From contig CM018683.1 of the NCBI GenBank assembly GCA_009363875.1, forward strand, positions 61,660,981 to 61,724,980: a stretch of DNA of 64,000 nucleotides, given 5' to 3'. The notes under the pieces are model-generated. The model saw only the letters and a program-made list of their open reading frames with translations, was not told where the DNA came from and searched no databases. Shown in pieces: positions 1 through 11,672 of the stretch (positions within the stretch are counted from its first letter, which is position 1; every line of letters starts with the position of its first letter). The DNA is from Mikania micrantha. Its lineage: Eukaryota > Streptophyta > Magnoliopsida > Asterales > Asteraceae. The position numbers were made by a program, and so were the translations under genes.

Positions 1-140
1 CATAGACCCTGGAAAGCTCTCCAGTGGATGCGGAATGGTTCTGACCAGGAACCATATTGACCAGTTTCGGTCTCAAGAACAATCGGAACAAAGTTTTTGA
101 TGTTGGAGACAGTTACGGCTGGGTGGATTTTGGATTCCAT
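1..140 (-). CDS. Ty1/copia-type gag, N-terminal part (cut by window edge)
   Basis: The minus strand reads from an ATG at 140 to the window edge without a stop, giving about 46 residues. They include NIKNFVPIVLE followed by GSWSEPF and HWRAF. This matches the N-terminal wording of Ty1/copia gag proteins, the UBN2-like domain that precedes the zinc knuckle. Gag packages retrotransposon RNA into virus-like particles in the cytoplasm. The rest of the element lies left of the window, so its intactness and its LTRs cannot be judged. The longer open frame on the same strand between 73 and 309 is in a different frame and has no family resemblance. Confidence 0.65.
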   Translation of the reverse strand, partial: MESKIHPAVTVSNIKNFVPIVLETETGQYGSWSEPFRIHWRAFQGL

Positions 141-679
141 GATGTGGGCCAAGGAGAAACACATGATGAGAGGGAATGTAGGCTGCTTGATCGTCAAGGA
201 GGAGAGAAAAAAAATTAGGATTTGGCTCTAGGTACCATGAACGATTATAATTTTCCCATGAAAACCTCCATCTCATTAATCTTGAATATATAGGTTGCAG
301 CTCATACATATCTCTTATTTTGAGATAATATTTACAAATAATGACCTAATATAATTTAAATAATAATTCTATCTATTAGCCATGATTAAGCATTAAGCTG
401 ATCTTGAACTAAGACACACAAATCGATGTAAATATCACTTCATAGTTAGTAAAACTTAATAACTTTAATGTAACGATATGAATTGATAACTCAACACATA
501 TGTGATTATACGTATAAATTAAACATCCTATTATCTATTAAAAGTTGAAGCTAACTTCCAAAGAATTACAAGTCGACTAGTTATTCTCAACTAATTAACG
601 ACTTATTACACCAATTAACATTTCTAATCCTCTATTTATCTATTTGTTACATTTTTAATCCTCTGCTTATTCGATTTCA
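141..679. other. AT-rich stretch, no gene seen
   Basis: I see no supported open frame, splice pattern or terminal repeat here. It may be the 5' leader or LTR of the copia element whose gag begins at 140, but no TG...CA LTR ends could be placed. Confidence 0.4.
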
Positions 680-1335
680 ACTAACAAAACTTCCCGCCAA
701 ACATAATTCTTGTCCTAAAGACATAGAATTAGAACCCAATCCTTTAAGCTCAAATACTTGATCTCCCACTTTAAATTTCATTGTAAGATCCTTAAAATTA
801 CATACTATGTCATCAAGTGTTCAAAGCCACTGTACTCCCAACAACATGTCATAGTTACTTCAAGGAATCAACATCACATCACATCCATTGGAAGTTTTCA
901 CATAATTGAGTACAATGCATTTTATTACCATTAGCTATGGCAATATTTAAAGCTTTTCCCATCTTAATAGGACATTGCATTTTTTAGCCAAATCCAAATG
1001 CAAAAAATTATGGGTTGATCCAGAGTCAAATAAGGATCTATAAGGGTTTAGTTCCAATTGACCCTTTTATCCTCATAGTAGAATAAGAAGGCACTCCCAT
1101 TATAGCATTCAAAGAAATAACCAGAACTTGCATATACTGAAATAATACCTCATCGACATCTTCCTGAGGCACCTTCTCTTCTTCAATTAATTCTATGGAA
1201 AAAAATTGTTTACTCTTGCATTGATGAGCTGGTGTATACTTTCATTACATCCAAAACATTCTCCCTTAGCTCTTTTCACCTCAATCTCTTTGTGAGACAA
1301 TCTACTAGGCTGACCTGACTTCAAACTTAGCAGGA
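680..1335 (-). pseudogene. Ty3/gypsy gag-protease relic
   Basis: On the minus strand, pieces of a Ty3/gypsy polyprotein follow each other in different frames. First comes a zinc-knuckle start, CFGCNE (about 1250). It shifts frame into YTPAHQCKSKQ and an acidic linker. Next comes the aspartic-protease core LFDSGSTHNFLHLDLAKK (about 985-1040), with the catalytic D-S-G. Last is MLLGVQWL, then VCNFKDLTMKF (about 760-850), typical of the retropepsin C-terminal region. At least two frameshifts and several stops separate the pieces, so it is dead. No reverse transcriptase or LTR is visible beside it. Confidence 0.8.
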
Positions 1336-1706
1336 GGAGTGGGCAATAATGGTAAATTTGTTGCAGAACCTGATGAATTTTTACAACTCATAGCAGAGTT
1401 ATAAGATGAAATAGCAATCTAATTGGAATAGCCTGAGTTACCTGTATATATTCAACATGAATTCTAGCCAACAAACCTGGTAAATTTGTTACGTAGGTTT
1501 TACGTGACTTTATAAAATATTTTTTTTAAAAATATTTGGTCGGCGCTTTTTTGGTTTTTTTTATAAAAATGTGTCCAATAGTGTTACAAACCTGTAAAAA
1601 AAATTCAAAAAAAAAAATACGTTTTTTTTACATGATTTTTGCATGGTTTTCGCGGTTTTCTCATTGAAATGTGGTTTTCATTTTATCTTTTCCGTATATA
1701 TATATA
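1336..1706. repeat. AT-rich dispersed repeat related to 54.9 and 57.3 kb
   Basis: Between about 1490 and 1690 the sequence runs through a TTTATAAAAATGTG-like segment, a 'gttacaaacctgt' segment and a 'catggttttc' segment. The same order recurs near 54970-55080 and 57320-57420. No coding content is seen. The 150 bases before it (1336-1490) show nothing I can name. Confidence 0.45.
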
Positions 1707-2717
1707 AGGGATTAAAGTAATTATAACATTTTTTATTGTGTTCATGGTTGTAAAAATCGTTCTAGTCGGCCGATTAATCGACAATTAATCGTAGTCGGTA
1801 GGGTGACAATTAAATTTTGGGAAATCGGTCAGGAAAATCGGTAGTCGGTCAAGATCGGCGCTAGTCGGCCTAGTTGGAGCTAATCGGACTAATCGATCGA
1901 CGGCGATTCGTGCGATTCTGGCAACCTAGCGGTTCCAATCGGCCAATTTCCGGCGATTTAGAGACCCTATGGCGATTCACAATCGACTATAGTGATTCAG
2001 AGACTAAGAAGAGATAGACTACCTTTATTGTTGCTCGGTTTCCCTCATGTTGCCGGCTACCGACGACGAATCCCATATCTACGACGGTTTCCCTCTTGTT
2101 GCTCAGTTTCCATTTGGTCTGTGTTGCCCTAATTGGTAACGTCGACGCACACATGACACATATATATCTTTTCCAGTTTTCCCCTCTTTTTCCATTAATT
2201 ATCGTTTATACCCTCCAACTTAAAAATTATATACAACTAAAAAATTATATACACGTTTTGGTGTGTGTGTGTGTGTATAATTTTGTAAAATTGTATATAA
2301 ATTTTCAATCCGATTAATCCTTAGTCTCCACCTCGCCGCCCGACTACCGATTTCTACAACCATGATTGCGTTAACCCATATAAATCTGCCAAGAATAAGC
2401 CAAATCTTGGATTTTTTTGAACATTATTGTAACAAATTTAGAACACTTTCTTCTTTTACGAGTTTGTGTAAATTCATCATCGTCTAAGCGATAACATCGT
2501 TGTAAGTTTTGAATATAAAACAGCTACAGTGTTGTAATTAAAAAACTTGCAACATTGTTATCGCTTAAACGGTAATGAATATACATAAACTCGTAAAAGA
2601 AGAAACTGTTCTAAAGGTGTTACAATGATGTTCAAAAAAATCCAAGATTTGGCTTGATCTTGACAGAGTTATACGGATTAAAGCAATAAGAGTGGGTTAT
2701 AATTACTTCCCATCCCT
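1707..2717. mobile_element. Foldback (MITE-like) element, split by a nested element
   Basis: The two outer ends are inverted copies: AGGGATTAAAGTAATTATAAC at 1707 matches the complement of the sequence ending at 2717. The inner arms also pair: 2386-2500 (starting CCAAGAATAAGCCAAATC) with 2540-2660. Flanking bases are TA-rich, compatible with a TA target duplication (Stowaway-like), but this is weak. A second element (1743-2364) sits in the left arm. No transposase is encoded. Confidence 0.7.
1743..2364. mobile_element. hAT-type non-autonomous element nested in the foldback element
   Basis: The ends are inverted: CATGGTTGTAAAAATCG at 1743 and CGATTTCTACAACCATG ending at 2364. The element is flanked by 8-bp target duplications, ATTGTGTT (1735-1742) and ATTGCGTT (2365-2372), with one mismatch. 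Eight-base duplications are typical of hAT transposons. The interior is rich in 'tcggcc' and 'taatcg' words and encodes no transposase. A truncated relative lies at 16777-16860. Removing the element restores the left arm of the surrounding foldback element, which supports the boundaries. Confidence 0.8.
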
Positions 2718-2719
2718 GT

Positions 2720-2985
2720 ATACACACACACACATGCATATATTACTTGGTTTTTTAGTGAATTTTATATTGCAAGCAGGAAGTCTTGGTGGTAGACATC
2801 TAATCCGAATCATACCAGATATATATACACACACATACATATATTACTTGGTTTTTTAGTGAATTTTATATTGCAAGCAGGAAGTCTTCGGTGGTGGACA
2901 TCTAATCCGAACCATACCATATGTATACACACACACACACATAAATACATATATTGCTTGGTTTTTTAGTGAATTTTATAACATA
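2720..2985. repeat. Tandem repeat, period about 100-110 bp, 2.4 copies
   Basis: Units starting at about 2740, 2840 and 2950 share 'atattacttggttttttagt' and, in the first two, the 'gcaagcaggaagtctt' and 'gacatctaatccga' words. (CA)n and (TA)n tracts separate the units. Nothing indicates transcription. Confidence 0.75.
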
Positions 2986-4274
2986 AATACAAAAGATAGG
3001 ATTTAGTTTATATGTTTGCCCATGCACCCAAGTCATGCTCCTACCTATTCAACTCTATGAATTCTTTTATTAGTGTCCATTAATCTAGTTTTCATATACA
3101 TTAAAGTATATTAGCCTTGTGGCAGGAAATGAGTACGTACAAGCATGACATGGATTTATGAAAACATACAAATGATGATGAACCCAAAACATAACAAAAA
3201 CATTGTCTTAAAATCTAAAAGGTCAATTGATCTAATCAGACTCAAATTAGCCCCTCTTGTTCTTTTACACCATGGTCAAAGTCTAAGTCAAAAGACTTTG
3301 ACCCGCAAGAAAATTATAGACTTGCTTTAGATTACCTCTTGATGGTCGCGCATTTATAATGTATTTGCATACAAATACTAGTCATTGACGCATATCTAGC
3401 TTTGTTATCCGTGCCTCCTTAAAGAATTTCCCATCATCGTATGCACCTGTTAATAATAGTAACCTTTATTCACCATCGACATTATATAATTCTCGTGATT
3501 TTTAAAACTTCAAAAATAGATGGATGATTAAGGATTAAGTGGTGTTTGGTATTGATAATTAGAACTGATTATCAGTAAATTACGAATAAAATAATTTTTT
3601 GATATAGAAGAAAAATGCCATAAGTACATAAGTTTTATCAAGCAATCCCAAAATATTCCCATAATGGATGAAAATTTTTGGATGGAAAAATATTTTAAGA
3701 ACTTTTAATTTACAAGTGGAGAAAGACAATCCTAAATAACTTTTGTGAATCATTTTCTGTCCCAATATATACTTAGTTTACAAATTTAGTATAAAAAAAA
3801 GGTCAAGGGTTTTATATGTGAAATTGTAAATTCAACAGAAGTCCTCATGTTTTTTAAACAATTGCTATTGCTTTTATGATAATACAAGTAGTAAAATCAC
3901 ATAAATTTAATATGGTCACAATCAGCATAAATTTCCTAAACCTTGATGACTGACAAAAAGAAAGACGCACATACGTTTTCAACCCCACTCAGCAACCCCT
4001 TCGAATCCCTTTCTTTTTTTGTTTGTAATATAAACCCTTACAACCATTCGAGAGAAAAAAGAGACTTAACCACACAAAATCTTAGAAAATCCCACAAATC
4101 AATCATGCAAAAACAAATTTAGTGAAAAGTTTAGGTCTAGGGATTTATATGTGAAATTGTGAATTCAACAGAAGTTGTCATGTTTTTAAACAATTGCTAT
4201 TACTATAAAGCTATGTGTGTGAGCATATCTAGGGAGGGGAGGGGGGTGTTAAGATTAGGATTAAGCATACATAC
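2986..4274. other. No gene seen; short internal direct repeat
   Basis: No supported reading frame. A segment of about 65 bp around 3806-3870 ('tatatgtgaaattg', 'aattcaacagaagt', 'aaacaattgctatt') is repeated at 4138-4205. This stretch should hold the last coding exon of the RIT1-like gene to the right. I could not find a match to the expected conserved C-terminus on the minus strand. Confidence 0.4.
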
Positions 4275-7201
4275 CTTCAACATTAAATAAAGAAATCAAT
4301 ATTGCCAAGCAAATGCAAACACTGATGTCTTCCCCTATAAAATTAGAGAAAGAATAACATTATTCAGCTGCTGGAAAACATGCGCAAGAATCCAGGTGTC
4401 AAAATTGAGACATAATTATACTCAACAGCTTTAAAAAACGATGTTTCTTGCAAAAAACACCATGTACTTTCATTTTTGTCCTGTTTTAGTAATTGTACAA
4501 TTGAGTTGCTAAAAATTGTTTATTTTCTGTTTGGGTCACCATAGGGCATGTTATGATGACCCAAATAGGAAAAAAAACGTTTAAAGCAAGTCCACATAAT
4601 GGCCATAATGGCCGTACAAAGAGGGTGCTTCAGAAGAGACTCCTAACTTAGAGATGCCACAATGCTTTTATTTATCTATTTTTATGATTGTTTATTTTTT
4701 ACACAAACAAAATTATAGCAAACAATGGAACACACGTATCAAATAGAATACATATCAAAATCATATAAAGTATACATTACATTTAAGCTAAGATATACTT
4801 ACTTCTAAGGTCATACTTACAGCTATAAAACTCTAACCTTTAACTTAAAAAACTCAAAAAATCTCCAAAAATTCTAAAAATCTCCGGCCTTTATCTACTT
4901 CTCCAAAAACTCCTATCACTGATCTTGACCTAAATCATGACCGTAAACAGGGTAAAAAGCCATCTTTTAATCAATTAAAGGCATAAAGAAGATTCAACTA
5001 AAACAAGACAAAATTAGAAGCACATTCATACTTCAAATTTTAAAAAATAGGTTATTTTTAAAAATAAATCCATGAAGAATGCATTGAGGTGAAGCTTACC
5101 ACTGTTGCAGCAGACTGCAAGCCTCTTTCCCTTTTTCAGATGCAATTCCGCAAAATTCAACGCAGTAGGAAGATTTCTTTGAAGAGAAAATCTATCAAAT
5201 TTTGAATCCTGTAAAGGTAAAAGAGGTCAAGGAATCATCTAGCAAGATAAGTAAAAAATGAGAATATAATAGAAATAAGTGATGTGATACATAGTGACAT
5301 GGCTCACCGTAACAGGCAGGTGCAAATAAGCTTCAGAATCCTCAAGGGTACAAAGAATCTGATTTTTGTCACAGTTCAGTATGCTATCAACATTTGATGA
5401 CTTAATCTGCACAAAATGGGTCATGATTGCCACTTCTAATCTCAACATCATCTAAATTTTCAATTGATAACTTACCAAAGATTATCAATTTATCTTGCAA
5501 AACATATTTATATTTTCCAAATATCTAGCATATAGAGAACACTTACTATATTTGGTTGAACAAACTGCAAGGTTGGTTAAACCCAACGAATATACTCCAT
5601 ACTCACTGTCTAATAAATTCCCACTAATTCCATTCGCCACAATAATGTCTAATGGTTGGTCTTGAGACTGATTTGACCAAGTGCTTTCTGACTTTTTAGG
5701 TTTAACAGAAACCTGAGGAGCATTTTGTCCTCGTTGGGAACGAAACACTCTGTCTTTTTCAACGATATTAGCTACTGTTTGATTACATACATCAGGCCCA
5801 GAACTAATTATATCATAAACATTATTCCAAAATAAAAGAGGTGTTAAACCTCGTGCCCAACTTTCTTCATCCTCCCCTGCTCCTGCTATGTAATTCCAAC
5901 TAAACTCAGAGCTAGTTTTTCGTCAATATATATCACTTGAAGCAGATGCAGAAATAAGGATTATGGGTGTAAAATCCCAGTCATTATAATCAGGAACTTC
6001 ATTTAACCATATGACAGTTTTTTGTGATATCCAAAGAGGGCGCAAAGGTTTCTTTGATAAAGATGAAATTGAAGCAATATCAACTCCACTTGTTTCCAAA
6101 ACTTTGACCCATTCATTTAATTTAGAATCTATCCCTATTTTCTCTGTATCGGGCACCCAGAGAGGAAGATGTAGAGATGGATCCCATTCAAGGGATTCTT
6201 GTACAGTAGAACCACAATTTTGAGCAGAAGTACCCTAAAATCATGCAAACAACACAATGATATAAATTTTATGCATGAAAGATGTTAAACCAACTCATAC
6301 AAGATAGGCTTAATTAGAAGGGTATTAGCTATTTAACTAAGTTTATAGAGGCATCACTAACTATTCTCTAAAACTAAACAATCATTTTGTGCATTTCAAA
6401 AGATGCACCATACATGATATTTGATGATCATGGTAGAAATAAAGAGACAACTACTTACTCCCTCCTTTGGCTTATTGATCCCGTTCATTTTGTTTCTATA
6501 ATTCAAAATTGCACGATTCAGCACGCAAGTCCAAATCGGTATAGTTTTTGACATACTGTCTGGGAACCTCTTCCCTTTCCGAGTAGAATCAACGATCATA
6601 CACCCTCCCCTCTGTCCTATCCAAAACAAAAGCAACCAAAACTCCAAATGTTATTATATATCTAAATCAAACTCGCTATACATAACCACACAAATGTTTT
6701 TCTTATTGTAAAACTTGGCTCAAATAATGATAGAAAAAGGTTTTAAAGTATCACCATTTGTATTATTAACAGATTGAATATGTGAGGAGTTGGAATGGGA
6801 AAGACCAGCTAGAACTCATTAATGAAAAGTCTATCTCCTACAGAACGAGATTTAACTTCATTGATCAATTTTGTTTCTAGATCAACATTCATGGCAAAGA
6901 TTTTTGAAAAATAACCTGCGAGAGTCGCTACATGGAGATTGAGGCGAGAGGTGTTAAACGACAAGTTATTCGTATGGCCATCCGTCGATTTGAAGTAGCA
7001 ACTCGAATGAAATTTCTTCGCGTACCATAGACCGCAACGCAGGTTAGCTACAAGGGGCAATTCCGGCCATAGCTGAGCTATCTCGGAAACGAAGATTGAG
7101 TCCTCGTGAATCGAACTCAGAGAATTGAACAAAGAGCTTTGTTTTCTCTTAATCGTTCTCGAAGCTCTGTATACGCTCATTGACGCAGTGTCGTCCGCCA
7201 T
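4275..7201 (-). pseudogene. RIT1: Initiator-tRNA 2'-O-ribosylphosphate transferase (RIT1-like), with internal stop
   Basis: RIT1 attaches a phosphoribosyl group to A64 of initiator tRNA-Met, marking it against use in elongation. Exons seen on the minus strand: 7201-6916 (SIYRASR-like VYRASRTIKRKQ, IAQLWPELPLVANLRCGLWY), 6616-6459 (GGCMIVDSTRKGKRFPDSMS, TIPIWTCVLNRAI), 6234-5547 (WDPSLHLPLW, DEESWARGLTPLLFWNNVYD, FRSQRGQNAP), 5406 or 5435 to 5308 (ILNCDKNQ, EAYLHLP), 5208-5100 (KKGKRLAVCC) and 4334-4275 (GEDISVCICLAIL, the phosphatase-like fold). Most junctions have GT/AG with matching phases; the exon 3-4 acceptor is uncertain. The ATG at 7201 is preferred over one at 7258 because conserved sequence follows closely. 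A TGA at 5925-5923 interrupts exon 3 where the 14.5 kb copy has CGA (Arg). The final exon is not visible. It is probably a pseudogene, or an allele needing readthrough. Confidence 0.85.
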
Positions 7202-7258
7202 TGATGAAGGTTGAAGCTGATCTGCGAGGCCTAGGGTTTTGTTGGGGATGAGTGTCAA

Positions 7259-8033
7259 TTTTATTACAACTTACTATTCGTTAAGGCTCGGCTTAGTTGC
7301 CAAATTGATCCGAGAGTCAAGTTAACTAAACTTTTTAATATTTCAACATGTCCCCAGTAACTTTTGTTTAAAATTGTTACGATTTCACTTAGCAATGGGT
7401 CAAAATAACAGTCGTAAAAGTCAGAAGGTACAAATCTGTGTATTGATCTTGTAGAGTGTTATGTGTCATCTTGACGAGTTATGGTGCCATTTAGAAGTGT
7501 AAGAAATTGTTTAAATAATGCTTGTAAATCGACGGTGAAACACGTTAAGATGTGATTTATAATTGTTCAAAAGCTTATTATGCTACTTTAAAGTTTAAGT
7601 ATTTAAGACAACCAATTTATTATTTCATCTCAATCATTACATAATATAAACATTTCAATATAATTATCCAATTTCAATACATTGCATAAAGGAAACATAA
7701 CATTATTTGATTTAATTACACTAGTAAGTCTCATACAAGTTTTGCCTTTAATAAGAAATGCAAACCTTAGTCTAAATAACATTGAAAAAAGTATTCAACA
7801 AGTTTACTAATAAGAATTTGGCAATTTCATCTTTACTAATATAATGACATAAGTCATTAAAGAAATGCTACTAGTACAATATGAATTTGACAATTTTACC
7901 TTTGATATACACAATAACATAAGTCATGTAGCAAAGGCTCCTAGTATCCTACAAGCTTTGGCAATTTCACTCTTAACATACACAATGACACAACTAATGT
8001 GACAAAGGCTACTAATTACTAGATAATAGCATA
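7259..8033. repeat. Intergenic; degenerate ~75-100 bp tandem repeat at 7816-8020
   Basis: Upstream of the RIT1-like start. Around 7816, 7890 and 7960 the words 'tttg(g/a)caattt', 'acataagtcat' and 'gcaaaggct(a/c)cta' recur in order, making about three diverged units. No gene, and no clear promoter box could be fixed. 7259-7800 shows nothing else. Confidence 0.5.
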
Positions 8034-10101
8034 CAAATGGTCAGGGCCGGCCCAATAGGCCAAGCAGCCCAGTCTATGACTTAGGGTCTCCAAACCAACA
8101 AGGGTCTCCATTTTTATAAGTTCTAGGCTTATTATATATGTATTTCTGAATTTGGGCTTAAAAAAAGTGACTGGGCTCAATTTTTGCTGCCTGTGGCCTG
8201 CTTTATTTTGTAAATATGAATTGGGGAATTGCTTCAAAAGAAAGCTGCCCTACGCCGCATGAGATGAGACTCGAGAGACGAGAATTCCAGTCTTCCAGAA
8301 GAATTAGTGCAAATGAGAGAGAGGAAAATGAGTGAGATGACAAATCTGGATGGCGATTGGGGATTGGAGAAATGACTAAGGAAGAGATGCGGGACGAATC
8401 AAGAGTCGAGTACTCAATAATTTTAGTCTCTCGATTTCGGCCCAATGCAGTCTCCAACTCTCCGATTCAGGCACCGATTTCCAGTCTCCTGATTTAGCTT
8501 TCAATTCAAGTCTATGATTTGGCTTTCAGAGTTTCTGTTTAGTTCGACTCTCTTTCAACTATGTAAAGGTTTCTTTAATTTTATGATAGGTATTTAGTTG
8601 ATTTGGCTAATTGGCTTGATATTATATCTATATCTATACTCTATATATACTACCCAATAAAGTAATAACACTCCGCCACATGTCGTTCACTGGTTAAACC
8701 ATATGACAAATGGCAAAACATGATTGGATGAAAACCTTGTTAAGCCACGTGGCATCCATAGGTGATATCTACAAAAAAAAAAAAAAAATGCGGACCTTGT
8801 TTCATACCCGGTTAACACGTGAAGGATCCAAACTGATTTCACAAACACCCAATCTGAAAACCCTAAGCCCTCTTCCTCTCAAAGAAATCATCGACTCCTC
8901 TTATCATCGCCTCAAATCTCTATCAAGCTCCGCCGAAATCATGGACGCCCCATCCTCGTCGGCATTTTTTGTGTTAATGTCCGTCGACTACATCCTATCT
9001 GCTCAAGCCGGAGCCAGATCCGCCGAAATCAACGACGCCACATCCTCTTCGGCACTATCTCGATCCATCTTCTTCGACTACATCCTACACTGGTTCCTTT
9101 GAGGCTTACAGGTTAGTATAATCTAACTCATTCAATTCTGGTTGATATATATTTTTGCTTGCAAGAATTTTTTTTGTGCCGTCGGGCATGGCTATCGCAT
9201 TAGCAGCTGTTAATCGTTGATTGGTGGGCAGGAGTTAAGGTGATGTTGATTTTGTTCAACTTCAAAATATTTAGAATCATTTGTTAAGTTTATGCTTGTG
9301 TTGTTGGATGAGAAATGAGTTACGGGTTTTGATATGGGTCCTCCTTAAGTTGATTTTGGATTTTTACTGTATTTGTTTCGAGCAATGTTGATTCTTGGAA
9401 GTTTGGGGATGATCAAGCACTGAAACCAACACATGGATTATGTGATTTAGGGTGTATGTGTTTGATGGAAAATTCAAAATTACAAGTTTAACCTTAGGCT
9501 CAATCAATAACCTAAATAAACAGATAAACTTAAACTATTTTAAACTTAAACTATTTTATGTATGTAAACATGTAAAACTCATGTTTACTACAGGTAAGCT
9601 GCTTGCCAATAAGAACACTAACACACCTGACACCCCTCCTATCAGTTGCCAAAATTTAAAGTTGAATCATTGTTTTCTATGCGTATTTGCAGGTCTATTT
9701 CTGAGCATCTTTAATATCTTTTTACAATCATTGTTTTCACATAAGCAATAAATTTCATGGATACTTCTTTTGGTTGTTAGCCTACTCTGATGGATAGAAA
9801 GAAAACAAGAAAACTTGATCAAAGCGTCGTATCCCAAAAAGAAATTGAGCCATACATCGTATCCACATTTGCAAGGCCTCAACTGCTGATCAGTTAAATC
9901 CATTTTTTCTGCACAAATTGGTAAAGTCTTTTCTCCTTGATCACTCATGGTTGCCTTTAATGAAAAATAAAAACACAAACACAAACAGCTCAGTGTAAAC
10001 AAAACTGTAAATGACATAATAGTCATCAGACTATTATAATAATATTGTTTGTGTAATCATAATTGACTTATATTATTGTTTATGGTGAGTGTATTGATCC
10101 A

Positions 10102-10188
10102 ATTGGGATACTGGGTAAGGTATGTCTCTATCCTTCCCCTCTCAGACCCTACTGAAGATGGGAATATACCGGGTAAGTTTGTTTGTTT
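10102..10188 (+). mobile_element. 5'-truncated retroposon tail ending in (TTTG)n
   Basis: An 87-bp insertion lies between 11-bp direct repeats GTATTGATCCA (10091-10101 and 10189-10199). It contains 'gaccctactgaagatgggaa' and ends in tandem TTTG, like the 3' tails of TS/Au-type plant SINEs or their partner LINEs. The same core occurs at 28197-28249 and near 39690-39770. It sits inside the Helitron cargo. Confidence 0.7.
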
Positions 10189-10264
10189 GTATTGATCCAT
10201 ATGAAAAATTAACTTTTTCAACCTAAATCTCTTTTGACCCTTTTGTTAAATGTTTTCATCATAG

Positions 10265-10363
10265 GTTCTAAGAAGGCAAGGAGATGTATTTGAGCGCACA
10301 ATTAAAGGATACTGTTATGTTCATGGCCGTGCAGATGATACCATGAATCTTGGTGGTATTAAG
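10265..10363 (+). pseudogene. Captured exon of acyl-activating enzyme 17/18 (AMP-binding family)
   Basis: These 99 bases read through in one frame as 33 residues, including VLRRQGDVFERTIKGY and HGRADDTMNLGGIK. That wording is the C-terminal hinge of plant AAE17/18-type acyl-CoA synthetases, peroxisomal AMP-forming enzymes; GRADDxxxxGG(I/V)K is the adenylation A8-type motif. The exon keeps its acceptor (AG at 10263-10264) and donor (GTATGT at 10364). It was therefore copied as genomic DNA with introns, as Helitrons do. No other exons of this gene are visible, so it cannot make an enzyme. It could be spliced into a chimeric transcript. Confidence 0.85.
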
Positions 10364-10829
10364 GTATGTTTTGATCATCATATTATTTGCACATCATTTT
10401 TCTTTCACCTTTTAATAAATGCCACTCATACTTTTAAGGTCAAAATGTTAACTTCCTGAATTTTGAAGTCAAAATTGATTTGATTAGGATCCTTTTTGTC
10501 GGTTTTATGGTACTTTTGTAAAAGTTTGGCTTGGTAATTGTTTTCATCTGCAGAAATTAAAGGTTTAATATAAAAAAGTGTCTAACAATCATAATTGGTA
10601 TCAAATATTTAAAGTTATTTCTTCATTTTGGAAAGTAAACTACTCTATTTATTTTTATTTTAAGTTGTAGAGTTGGCAAACTCAACCTATTTGTGTGTGA
10701 ACTTATTAATCGAGGTTTGGTATTATATCTTTAACTACAAACACAACAACCATTTTAGAAAAGTCCTACTATTAGTCAGGTTTGGTATTATATCTTTAAC
10801 TACAAACTCAACCTACCATTTTTCCCCAG

Positions 10830-10903
10830 GTAAAGAGCGTGCTCTTGTGATAGTTAATCATAAAAGTGACATTGATCAACTCATTCGATGGGTGTTTGCT
10901 CAG
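10830..10903 (+). pseudogene. Captured exon fragment of lysophosphatidate acyltransferase (LPAT2/3 type)
   Basis: After a CCCCAG acceptor the frame reads GKERALVIVNHKSDIDQLIR then WVFAQ. This corresponds to the NHX4D acyltransferase motif region of plant LPAT2/LPAT3, ER enzymes that make phosphatidic acid. The His and Asp of the motif are kept. Similarity stops at about 10903; the downstream sequence (up to 11085 open) does not resemble the family. It is a fragment, on the same strand as the AAE exon and about 470 bp downstream, so the Helitron combines pieces of two lipid-metabolism genes. Confidence 0.8.
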
Positions 10904-11478
10904 TTGATTATCCGATATACCCGTAAATTGAGATGTTATCTTGTCTTCATTTATCGAAGGTTAACAACAATCTCCTTAATCCAACATTGTAACTTTATAT
11001 TATGTTTATTTCAAGAATCAGCTTGGTTGTTTCCGATATTTTGTTTTACAATTTTGTTTAATATCCAAAAAGATAGAATTGGTTAATTTTTTTTACAATT
11101 TTGTTTTATGAGGCTCAGTTATTGTGCTATGGCCATGTAAATGTACCATTTGAGTATTGTTTCTTTCTAACCAGTGTTAATATAATTATAAATGTATGAT
11201 TCTTCTAATTTTTTTATTATGATGTTGAATGGTGTGTTTCAGATAAAGACATTGAGGATCCACATTTGTTGTGTGAACATTAGTTGATAATAGAGTAAAA
11301 CAAAGAAAACCAACATTAGTTGATAAAAGCAAAAAGATAATAAAGTATATGTATAACAAATAAACTTTTTTTATACAACCTCGTGTAGTATACGGGTCAA
11401 TAGGCTAGTATATTATTAAAGAAGGTGGAGGGAAACAGTACCTATTTTTGTTTTTTATGGTTTTTTGCTTTGTTTTTG

Positions 11479-11672
11479 CTCCCACAGGCCCGTATTTGGT
11501 TTCCATTTCATGTGTTTTCCTGGATTTTTTTTTGGGTTTGTTTAGTATCATTAATTATATTTAAATTATGATAAACTCCCACAGGCCCACATTTGGTTTC
11601 CATTTCATGTGTTTTCCTGGATTTTTTTTGGTTTGTTTAGTATCATTAATTATATTTAAATTATGATAAACT
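11479..11672. repeat. Two-copy tandem repeat, period 97 bp
   Basis: Units start at 11479 and 11576 with 'ctcccacaggccc' and are nearly identical through 'tatcattaattatattta'. They lie in the Helitron and are followed by a strongly AT-rich stretch (11690-11880) made of 'aataat' words. Confidence 0.85.

Noticed and set aside
2255..2275. GT microsatellite near 2260 and CA runs at 2720-2940 as regulatory sites
   Set aside because: Simple repeats beside MITEs are common and there is no gene close enough to regulate.
8710..9102. 130-codon open frame as a real gene
   Set aside because: It begins in the Helitron 5' region, contains a poly(A) run coding for lysines and two 85-bp repeats, and matches no family I know. 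Kept only as a remark under the Helitron.
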